A DNA stretch of 64,000 nucleotides from the NCBI GenBank assembly GCA_025786725.1, contig JAHLTZ010000011.1, forward strand, positions 496,001-560,000, in the 5' to 3' direction. Positions within the stretch are counted from its first letter, which is position 1. The number at the start of each line of letters is the position of its first letter. Source of the DNA: Syncephalis fuscata (taxonomy: Eukaryota > Zoopagomycota > Zoopagomycetes > Zoopagales > Piptocephalidaceae). Below are positions 47,500-57,507 of the stretch, one piece after another. Made by a program: the position numbers and the translations under genes. The notes below the pieces were generated by a model. The model was not told the DNA's origin and did not search any database. It worked only from the letters and a program-made list of their open reading frames with translations.

Positions 47500-50027
47500 A
47501 TGACATCTCGCATCGTATCTCAAACGGAACGTCTTCGTGAAATCTTCAGCACGAACAACTCTCCTGGAGATGAATCACAGAATTCTAACAAACGCAAAGC
47601 AGTAGCCAAGGTGGGTAGATCCATAGATACTATATGTTAGATTGACACGCATATATATACAGGATGATGATATTGCGGCCGATTTCCGCTGGTTTTCCCA
47701 ATCTTCTCGTTACAGCACACCTATACGTGGTGCTAGCATGAATCTTGCCGGTAATGCCAAAGTAAGCATAACGACAGCTAAAATATATGCATTTAACAAT
47801 TATTATAGAATAAATTGATTGATTTCGGAACGCAGACATTCGGATCGGAGCCGGACTCGAGTCTCGTTGCTATTTCAAAGAAGCGATCTGCCAGCCTTAT
47901 GGAAGCTGTGGATCAGCAAGTGGCTGAAGACAGTTTAGGTTTAAATTTAAGCACGACCCTTCCATTCCATGCGCGTCGTCGAACTGCGGCAACGCCATCC
48001 ACAACACGAACACAAACACGATTTGGTCTTCTTCGCTCACCTGATGCCATAAGTCGCACTCGACCATTGACTACAGTCGTTCATTCGGCTAATATTATGC
48101 CGAGTAACAATCAAAATACAATGGCAAATTCCAGTAATAGTGAGTTAATTAAATAGCTTTATAACCCAACCTAGTAACTGACCAATGAATCATTTTAGTT
48201 CCTAATCTATTTGATCGTAATGGGACTTCAAGTCTTATAGAACGAATGGAATCGTCAGCATACCGTTCATCTTCGATGTCTCGCTGCGCAACGATTGTAA
48301 AGGTAAATTGCATTGTTTTGTTTAAAATAAAAGCACTAAACGATTAAAACTGGTATTAGCCTAAGAAAAAGACAGGCACTTTTCCTGAGCGTCCAATGGG
48401 CCTGCCAAGCACCAGCATGAATAGCAATAATGACCAAGACACGTCCAGCTATCTTAAACGACCACGCATTGCTTATTACGGTGCAGGCTGTCGAATGAAT
48501 GAGCCACCTATTAGTCGAGCACAAAGATTCGACGGCACCTTTGGTAAGAAATACAATAAGAATATCTTACTGGCCTATGCTACTCGTCGGAAGATCGAGT
48601 GCACGGAGGCAGTGATAGCATCGACTACTACTGATGAACCGAAGCAAGATAGTGCAAAATCTAAGGGGAAACAACCTGCAGGTAAGCTACATAACTGAGC
48701 GCATAATACGTATTACTGATAAAGACAACCAACCAACTATTAGCAGCTGCAGTGTCTGTTGATAGCAGTAACAATAAAGATAATGAAGATGATGCACCAC
48801 CTACGACTAGTATTGCTGCACAAACATTGCTAGGTGCCATTTATAAGGCAGCCGAGGCAGAGGTTGTAAGTAATTATAAATTGGCTAATTATAGATGCAA
48901 TATCTAACGCTATTACACTAGCCGGTGCCACTGCCAATTACTCCATATAACGTAGTTAACATGCCGCCTAAACTATCCTCGGCTGTACGTCAGCATCATG
49001 AACAGGTTGCCAAACGGGCTGCCGCTATGCCGCCGGTTGACGAATCTCCTTCAAAGCAAAAGAAAACTAAGATAGGTCGAGATTTATTGCTTGAACAAGC
49101 ACCCAAGGTAAGCAATATATAAATATACTATTATTTTATTATAACAATAATCGACCATAGGAAACTAAGGAACGATTTAATTTGAAGCGAAAGCCATCTG
49201 AAGAAGACGAGGTAACCTTGGACGAAGCAACATCAACAAAGAAAGCTGCTTTATCTACTTCTGCCATTCCAGCATTTACCGGTAAAGCAAAGGTAAGTTT
49301 TAACATCATTTGTAATAGGATCGATTTATTGACAAAAACATAATAGGACACTATTATAGCGGATGATAAGAGTACAGCTGTAGCCAAGGAATTGGCAGCT
49401 ACTGCTGGCGAAAAGACTGTCAAGGCCAACATTCCTACTGCGTTTACTGTGCCGCCAGCCATCGTGTCAAGTCCCGAACCAGCTGTTCTATCTACTACTC
49501 CTACGGCCACTGTCTCGCCACCCATTAATGTATCATCGTCTGTATTCCAACCGCCTATTTCTATTCCGTCTACTTCAGTTATTGCACCTATTGTACCATC
49601 TCCACGTTCGCCAGCATCCATTCGAAAAATGGTCAGTGAAGTAAGTATATATTGTCCATTATAAATACACGAATAGAGCAAGTTATTGACTTGCTGATAA
49701 TAGTGTTCGGCCTTGGAAATACCACGGTTCAGCTTCGATGATGCCAATTCATCTGCACCTAGCATGCCCAATGACCCAATAGCGACTAAGGTCCGCTCTA
49801 TGGCAGTATCGCAAGTTCCTCGCATTAGCTTTGAGCCATTTATAGCTGCGAAAGAGCTATTCATTCGCGAGTTGGAACACGACAAACGTCGAGCTGCATC
49901 GGCTGCAAAACATTCCCTTAATAGCTGTCGATTCACGCAATTGACTATACCGTCTAACTTGCCTCGTGTTGCTCAACGTGTCAAGGCGATGCCTCCAAAT
50001 ACGCTACCTGTCTTTCAATTTGTTTAA
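47500..50027 (+). CDS. Low-complexity basic Ser/Thr/Pro/Ala-rich protein with short P-x-[FI]-x-F motifs
   Basis: Ten exons (47500-47610, 47663-47761, 47809-48139, 48199-48302, 48360-48681, 48744-48865, 48922-49107, 49161-49292, 49347-49640, 49704-50027) sum to 675 codons (674 residues) with no break. The protein is rich in Ser, Thr, Pro, Ala, Arg and Lys and has several nuclear-localisation-like clusters (R-K-P, K-Q-K-K-T-K). The last exon repeats a short hydrophobic motif: I-P-R-F-S-F, V-P-R-I-S-F and, at the C-terminal end, L-P-V-F-Q-F. The disordered, basic nature and F-x-F endings suggest a nuclear-pore basket-type or chromatin-associated protein, but I do not recognise the family. An in-frame ATG at 47449 would add 17 residues. 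Confidence 0.7.
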
Positions 50028-50140
50028 CAAACTAGTACTGCATTATCATCAGTGAAATATGTATCATGACTATATGGTCCGTTTATTATATCATGTTACA
50101 TTAGCGGTTAAATATGTATGGAGCAATAAACATGTTTCGT

Positions 50141-51955
50141 TTAATTTGTAGTCAGCATTTGGTACATAGCAGCTGCTTCTTTTTCTTTAGAAAACTGCAA
50201 ACAAAATGTTTGCCACTCCACACGAAAATGAACCAGCTGTGGCGATGTTAAATCAAAAAACTGATCTTGAATAAGTGATCGTAATAATACACAAATCTAC
50301 ATATAGAGTTGTTAATTAGCTAACAAGCTAGTAATAGAGTACATCGACAGCTTACAAGACGTGCAGTGCGCTGTGCTGTTTCCTGGTTAGTCTGACGACT
50401 GCAAGTATCCATACAGGCGGACAAATAGGAGGCCATAAAATCTATATCTAATCGACGATGCTTTGCCAATTCCAAAACAATCTCTGCAATTCTTAAAGTA
50501 AATGGGGCTGCAGCCAGAATATCTAGATAGCTATTTAATGCATCATATAAATATGTAAATATGCAGATATATAGTAGCATATTATATTAGATAGTTTTTT
50601 ATTTAATTTACAAAGTGCACTACTTACATAAGACGCATCGTTTCCGCTTCAATACTAGTGGAGTCAACATCGATTGCAGGTGTATCGGCAGAAGATGTTG
50701 CTTCAATCAGTACTGCTTTTAACAAAACTATAGCAACTCGAGCATTGAATTCCATTAAACTGTGCCATTCACGAGTATCGATTTGAATTGCTTGATTAAT
50801 AGCATCTCGAGATAAATCGTTTGCTAAAGACTTTAATTCCTAATAAATATAACTATTAATATATTGGATACATTATAGAGGCAGATTTGCCAATGGTGTA
50901 ATAGTTGCACAACCAGCTTACCCGAAACTGCTGACTATTTAAAGGAGTTGTACAGGCTAGATTGATTAACGGTACTAATAGTTCAGCAGAGTTTTCAGCA
51001 ATCGACGATGGCTGTGTTATTGATGATAGGACTGGCGCTGTTTCGGATACAACAGACAATGATGCTATAGGTGGTGGTGGTGATAATGATGATGATGATG
51101 TCACATTACTTAATTGAACTAATGTCGATTGTAGGGCCAGTTGATTGTTACTTTCATTGTTGCTATCATGTTTATCATTATTATCGCTAATTGCAGCTAT
51201 TTTACGCTGCAGTTCCGCCATGGCTTGCGATACATCGTCCTGCGTTAAATCAAACGCCTCAAGCAAGCTATCATCCCACATAGGCAGCGGCATATGGATT
51301 GCCGGTGTTATCCAGGTTGGCTATGACGGATATTACCATGACTATTACTATCGTACAAGCGCACTATTCGAATAGCGTATAAACAATACCTTACTGGGGA
51401 ATAAGTTAAATAGAGGTGGCGGGAATGCACAAAGGTCCACGGCGGAAACGGATCGCGTGGCAGCACCGTTCACTTGCGCCGTACGGATTCTACGTGATTC
51501 TTGTCCATATTGGCGCCCTTCCATGGTGACCGGTACACGGCCAAGTCGACGATTCCTATCACGATAAACTAAAGAAGAGGAAAGCGGAGGAAGAAGAAAA
51601 GGTAATTGTAAAAATGAAGTGATTACGTAGAACAAAAACTGAACACTAGGTTAAGAAAATATTTAAATTGGTATTTAGTGTTCAATCATTGTAAATGTTT
51701 GCGAATTGTAACATGATTGATGAAATGAATATTTTTACATTAAACAACCGACTATAATATCAAATGATTTTATTATTTCTGTATCTTGTATTTGCGTATT
51801 GGTGTGTGTATCGATAATATATGCAATTAAGAGTCGACTGATAGCGATTTGCTGCAGTACTCACATGGATAGCTGCACGCAACAAGCGAAAAAACTTGTA
51901 TTCACTTGTATTTGGTTTCGGCAAAAACGGAGATATGTACAACAACAGATCCCCA
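50141..51955 (-). CDS. CNOT11: CCR4-NOT complex subunit 11 (5' end unresolved)
   Basis: Recognised minus-strand exons are ~51955-51865 (with S-P-F-L-P-K-P-N-T-S-E-Y-K-F-F), ~51570-51390, 51320-50922, 50839-50628, 50530-50356 and 50296-50141. The C-terminal domain matches CNOT11: F-N-A-R-V-A-I-V-L-L-K-A-V-L, an I-Y-L-D-I-L region, F-M-A-S-Y-L-S-A-C-M-D-T-C, R-T-A-R-L, I-C-V-L-L-R-S-L-I-Q-D and F-C-L-Q-F-S-K-E-K-E-A-A. CNOT11 forms the CNOT10-CNOT11 module that docks on the NOT1 N terminus in the CCR4-NOT deadenylase. A low-complexity Ser/Pro/Asn segment lies in the 51320-50922 exon. Baker's yeast lacks this subunit. The first exons are not resolved and may extend to ~52,600. Confidence 0.72.
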
Positions 51956-52981
51956 TGAAATACGACGCTATTAGCTATCATTGCATTAAACAGCAGCATT
52001 GGCCTTGTTATCCATTACAATGGTAAAAATGACCGATACAAGGCAGTTCGGGTTGTTCTTGGTACTTGTCATGACTAGTGCCATGCTATTTAGTCTTTAT
52101 TTCAATCGTTGCTCTACATTTCATTGTTCCGGTGCCGATCACACAAACTTGTGATCATGCGTTTTAAACAAGTAATAAATAAAATACATCCATTAGTTGC
52201 TATCCATAATGGCTTTTTTAGTAATAGCAATGCTTGTCGCCAACTAAGCACTGCTGGCAGAATGTTTAAGCGCGTCAGCATTTAGACGTATTGTAAAAGA
52301 CTTGCCGTGCAAATAACCATCATAGCACGCTGTTGCCCAGACCCTTTAACCGGTTGAATGGCCCTTTATGGAAGTCATATTTGTCAGTAACCGAGTACCA
52401 TGTGTCTTCTTGTTAATGTCATGTGCAGCATGCTGCTCCAAAGAATGCCTGGAATGGCATTTGTGGCGCGTGTAAAGCTGCAAAGCCCTTGTTGAAATGT
52501 AGGCATTGTCGTATGGCCGCCCGCGCGACTGCAGGATGGCGACACTCCTACTGTTATTGAAAAGTCCATCAAGAGACGGCCAAATTCCATTTGCAAGTCT
52601 TCTTCTTCGCCATCCTCTACTCCATTGTTCTGCTTTTTATAGTTGGACCACGGTCAACTTACGAGTATTCTCTTTATCATCGCTGTTGGTATTTGTCTTG
52701 CTGCCATATAAGTGCAATTTTTTGACTAGAAAGTACATTCGTATTACTCGAATAGAACGCTTCCTTAGATATATACACCCCAACTAATTACCCGTCTTCT
52801 TTGTAGTTCGTATAGTATATTCAAATCATTTAATATTATATACATCTCGTTTACTACTTGAATTTTTTTATCCATTATTGTATTACCTTGACAAATCGTT
52901 TATAGTTCATTTTATTACAGAATAACTGTCCTTTTTCAACCACAAATTCTCGCTAAATTACTATACATTTATTATCTAAGT
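51956..52981. other. Divergent region that may hold the CNOT11 5' exons
   Basis: Coding-like minus-strand sequence at ~52,384-52,620 (acidic start, then a mixed segment with higher G+C) could be the CNOT11 N terminus. I could not find a consistent splice path. The last ~200 bases are pyrimidine-rich and precede the flavoprotein start codon. Confidence 0.4.
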
Positions 52982-55263
52982 ATGTCTGAAAACACAAACA
53001 GTCAGCCCATCTTATCGGTGACACCTGCTGATGTTGTGTACAAAGATACTAATGGAAACGCGCTGATTAACCAATCACTACCTATTACCAAATCTAAAAG
53101 AGATATCACTCGTTTCACTGATGCACTTAATCGTGAAACTGAAGCTGATAAAAACGAAGAGCTGGGTAAAGGTAGCGGATTTCTTACCCATTGCGCAGCT
53201 AGAAGTGCCGATTTTGAGCAATGTTTAGCCCGTGCCACCAACGAGTTGGACAACAAAAAGCTTAGTCCAGCACCTGCTCTTGGTCCTAGAAGTCTTAGTG
53301 CTAACACTACTCCAGAATTAAAGCCAGCTACGCTGCTATCGATAGTTAATAGTAATCAGAACCAAAATATTACTATTTTAGCCGATAATAAAGATAATGT
53401 GGCTGCAATCAATACTACGAATGACAAAAATCAACGCGATGCAAACCGTCGCAGTTTACCCAGCATACGTACTTGGAGAAGTTCACCATTCCTTAATGTT
53501 CTGGCTACATTAACAGGGCGTAGACCAAAACAAATCCTCGGTAGCTCACCATCGACACCGACATCGCCATTGGGTGCATTGTTTCCAGGATCAACATCGC
53601 TATCGATGACCAATACTGAATCGACAGTCACATCCACTACCACACATGTAACCGAAGATAGCGATGTTACCACTAGAGCCGGCCATGGTAGCAATGTTGG
53701 CCAGCCACTATCAGCTACACGTAAAGAAACAATGATATCTGAAGATGAAGAAGTTAGTAATAGCGATGAATCAGCTTTATCGCGCATTCCATTATGGCCG
53801 CCCATTTCGTCGACTATGGCCAACACAGATGGAGCAGTATCAAGTAGTGAACGGCCTACACGAATTGTTATTGTAGGCGGCTCTTATGCAGGATTGACGG
53901 CAGCAAAAGAGCTTGACCTTTTAGCTGAGCAATACAATCTTCATATTACGGTGATTGAGCCACGCGACCATCTTTTCTATAATGTCGCTTTTCTACGCTC
54001 AGCCGTGATTGATATTAGCCGATTATGCTTCTTATCCGCCGATCGTATGTTCACATCAGGCCGTGTACATCATTGTAGAACACGTGTTCGCCACCTTGAA
54101 AGGCGCCACGTAGTGCTAGAGCAATGGTCCGAAGAACGTATTGCTCAACATAAGAAAGAGAAGCCTACAAAGCCGCCTAATACGGGCGCACTTGGTCAGC
54201 CATTAGAACCACCACCAGCAGTTATTCCTTACGACTATGCAATCATTGCTGCAGGCAGTAATTATCCAGGTCCAATGAAATTGGGTGTCGATACAGTTGA
54301 GGAAGGAATACGTGATTTGGCACAAGTACGCGCGTCCATTCAGCGCTCAAAGCGAATTCTTGTTGTCGGTGGCGGGCCATCTGGCGTGGAACTTGTTACA
54401 GAAATTAAGCACTATAATCCGGAAAAGGAAGTAACACTCGTTCATAAAACAGATCAGCTAGTTAATGGTCTATCGACGTCGCGTAAATTGCATCGTCATG
54501 TTGAACGAAGCCTTCAACGAATGGGCGTAAATATTCGTCTAAATGAGACTCTGTTATTAACTGAGCCACAAAGACTGCGTGGCTTTATTGAAGAAACGAG
54601 TGTATATACAACAAATTTAGGTGAATCAATCGAGACGGATCTATTGGTAAGTAATATATATATATATATATATTAAAGCGCTGTTATACATTAGCTAATA
54701 CAATATTTATTTGTTTAGTTTGTTTGCGCTGGTAATGTGCGTTATAATACAAAACTCGTTGAGAAATTGGCCGCCAACACCTTAGAAGAGGTGATTAATT
54801 CACAAGGAGAGATTCACGTGCTGCCAACCTTGCAGCTCGTGCCATATCCGCATATCTTTGCAGTTGGCGACTGCTCCGATGCCTATCATGTCAAGTTGGC
54901 TGTTGCCGCCATCGACCAAGCACGTGTCTGTGCCCGTAACATTATACGGTTGATACAGCATCGCCGCACCTATGAAGCGGAACAACAAGCAACTAGTGCT
55001 ATCACCGAACAACAGCCAGAAAAGCAAATGCTGAGCGAAATGGAATCGTATGAACATATTGATTCGACCGCCAATCTTATTCGCTATCAACCAACCTTTA
55101 AATTCGTACTTAGTCTTGGACCAGACGACGGTATTGGTATGTGGCTTACATCGGTATTATGCCAAGTTGGATCGCCCGTCGATTCAAAAGTCGTACTTTA
55201 ATGCTACCTTTTATATATCGATTATATAATCTAACTTTTCCCTCAAAAGCTCGTACATTCTAA
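52982..55263 (+). CDS. AIFM2/FSP1-like FAD-dependent NAD(P)H oxidoreductase with long disordered N terminus
   Basis: Two exons (52982-54646, 54719-55263) give ~736 residues. The first ~290 residues are Ser/Thr/Asn-rich and probably disordered, far longer than in typical AIFM2. A two-dinucleotide-binding-domain fold follows: I-V-I-V-G-G-S-Y-A-G-L-T-A-A-K-E-L (FAD, ~residue 293), F-Y-N-V-A-F-L-R, I-L-V-V-G-G-G-P-S-G-V-E-L (NAD(P)H, ~460) and F-A-V-G-D-C (FAD, exon 2). The family reduces quinones with NAD(P)H; animal FSP1 protects membranes from lipid peroxidation, and fungal roles are less clear. As written the frame ends at 55201. One missing C at ~55143 restores W-P-Y-I-G-I-M-P, as in the second copy, and moves the stop to 55263. 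The intron begins with a (TA)n run. A paralogue starts at 63232. Confidence 0.8.
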
Positions 55264-55413
55264 TTGAACTAGCTGCAATCTTTTATTTTATTTGTGAACA
55301 TTTTTATTATTTTGGAAATCTTCAAAAATACAATGTTTTTTAATTTTATTTACCAAAATACACCGTTTTTAATTTTATTTACTAAAATACACTAACTTAA
55401 GAAAATTTACCAT

Positions 55414-55703
55414 AATGTCTACTGAACTATTTAAAGAATTTATATTTAGCGATATCAAAGAACTGAAGGTTGCTATTGATAAGTTTAAACTTGTTAGCGA
55501 TTGCAATTTTAAAAGGAAAAATAATGGTTCAATGCAGTCTTGAGCATTTTAATGGCTGTCCATACGCTTCTGGTAATACTATTATTAAATTTATTAATAA
55601 ATATAGTACAAACGATGTTGCTACATTCTCAAATATAAAATTAAAAGATGTACAAGTAAAAGTATTAAGTACATATTTAATTATTAAATATACACTACAA
55701 CTG
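55414..55703 (+). pseudogene. Possible MULE transposase DNA-binding domain remnant
   Basis: A short frame from 55414 (F-I-F-S-D-I-K-E-L-K-V-A-I-D-K-F...D-C-N-F-K), continued after a shift by V-Q-C-S-L-E-H-F-N-G-C-P-Y, resembles the N-terminal domain of MuDR-type transposases (F-x-S-x-x-E-L-K-x-A-I, then C...G-C-P-W). No catalytic part or terminal inverted repeat is visible within the next kilobase. It could also be an unrelated small protein. Confidence 0.35.
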
Positions 55704-56146
55704 TGATAGTTCATCAAGTGTTATTATTATTTTTATTACAAAAGTTGTAATTATATAAATTCTGATAATAAATTAAAATGAATTAAATTATAAAAGTTAT
55801 CTTTATTGTTGGTTAAGTAGCAGTATTACGTATTTACAATATTATTGAATAATAAAAGTTACAAAGCTAAAATTTTCTGATGGAAAAATTGCCTGAGAGG
55901 AAAAAAGTTAGTCATAATAAATGTAGCAATTTTAGTTAATTGTAGTAATATTGACAGCAATTTCAATCGTGTTTTATCCGTTAAAAGACTTTCAACGATA
56001 TACTTGTAACAAATGCAACCCAAAAACACAATACAAATTATTAATAAAACAGCTATCCATTTATTTGGTTTTTATGGAATATAATTGCAGTGCAATAAAT
56101 TTAAACATCAAGAAAATCTCGACTAATTATTACAACTATTATACTA
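55704..56146. other. AT-rich spacer
   Basis: A 79-codon frame at 55951-56190 overlaps the 3' exon of the minus-strand gene and is not supported. Possible further decay products of the upstream element. Confidence 0.4.
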
Positions 56147-56541
56147 TTATTCATCGAGTGTTGGTGGTGACTTGGCCATTTGGTTTATAGGTAGTTTATT
56201 GGCCATAAGTGGGCCATGAAACTTTTGGCGAATATTGTGAATATGCTATATATAATTACAATTGATATAAATATATGAGCTTACGTTATCTTTACCAGTA
56301 TTATTTAGTAAATACCTCATTGATCTGAGTTTGTGTTAACTGGGCCGTTTGAAGATCCTCAAGACTTATTTTAAGTAAATTGGATACATTCTCTAATGAT
56401 ATAACATGCTATTCGTTAATAGCAAAACTCAAACATAGTAACATCTCGCTTACTTAGTCGGTCATGGAGCTGATTAGCCATTTCAACAAAGCTTTCTTGT
56501 TGACCAAGATCATCATCTTGATGAGATGCAGCCATAGCCAT
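56147..56541 (-). CDS. Small helical protein (87 residues), family not recognised
   Basis: Three exons (56541-56454, 56392-56316, 56245-56147) join in frame. An acidic start (D-D-D-L-G-Q-Q-E) is followed by helical sequence without Pro: F-V-E-M-A-N-Q-L-H-D-R-L-K-N-V, then L-L-K-I-S-L-E-D-L-Q-T-A-Q-L-T-Q-T-Q-I-N-E-type sequence. A short C-terminal tail contains K-S-P-P. Heptad-like hydrophobic spacing over residues ~18-65 suggests a small coiled-coil subunit of a larger complex. The acceptor at 56393 was chosen because it keeps the frame and gives a normal 61-base intron. An ATG two codons on is an alternative start. Confidence 0.6.
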
Positions 56542-57507
56542 TGTTATAGCGTTAAATGCACTAAACTAAACTAGAACAAAATAAAATGATCGTTTTACGC
56601 CATAACACCGCTTTTCTTTTCTTTTTACAGTTAATTGCTATTTATTCATTACTGTGCAGTGCTTGATGCCATAATCTTCATCGCTCATCATGTATGACAA
56701 AGTCATCCGAGAATCACGTCGGTAAGTGGGTAGCTAATAGTAGGTGAAGGAAAGAGTGGTAATAAGTGGCAAATATACGTAGTCTGTGCGTGTACATACA
56801 TGCATACACACATACACACATACATGAATTTATGCGGTATCTTGGTGCGTGTGTGTGTGTGCGTATTTGTGTGCGTGTAATCAATCGAGATATTATTATC
56901 TTTCAGTTTATCTGAACCGTCCAGTTAGCTGCAAGCATCCACTTTGGGATGTAGCCACGCGGCATGCCATGTATTCTCCAGTCCTCGTTTTTTCTGCGCA
57001 TCCTATGCCTGTGTGGATTCAGCGTACCTCACCATGGTTTGCCCCATACGCACACATATATTCCGTCTCGCCCTGGCCACGTATGCGCTAGCCGATGTGT
57101 TAAACTCGCCGGTTCTATTTACTACTTTCTTTACTCACTCTTGAATTATATCACTCTATCTATTATTGAACCACAAATCCTTATTCTTTTTATTGGCTTA
57201 TTTATCTAGGCAATCCGGTGGTCGTTCTTTAGCAAAGCACTTGTATTTTCCTCTACTGTGCTTGGGACTGCTATCTATTTCGCTGGTCGCTGTCGTCGCT
57301 ATTGTTGGCTACTTTCCCACCCAGCTTGGCCCTTCGTTGACGAACGCCGTTCAGCCACTACTTCCTGCAGTTTGTCTACCTTTCTGCATCGTTACCAGTC
57401 TCCTACAGCACTACGTGACTGCAAATAATTATCTTGCTAGTCTACCTTGTGCGTGTTCAAAAAATTTAAACAATTTTATAGCTACTAGCTGGACAGAAAA
57501 TACAGCT
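56542..57507. other. Region upstream of the tandem NDK gene, possibly with extra 5' exons
   Basis: A short exon-like start at ~56,693 (M-Y-D-K-V-I-R-E-S-R followed by a gtaagt donor) has the right phase to splice to an acceptor at ~57,209. From there an open, very hydrophobic frame leads into the NDK start at 57508. This would give a membrane-anchored longer isoform, but the intron (~470 bases) is far longer than usual here, so I did not adopt it. Short ac/gt microsatellites lie at 56,799-56,870. Confidence 0.35.

Noticed and set aside
49139-49936. 265-codon minus-strand frame
   Set aside because: Antisense to three well-spliced exons of the plus-strand disordered protein; no motif of its own.
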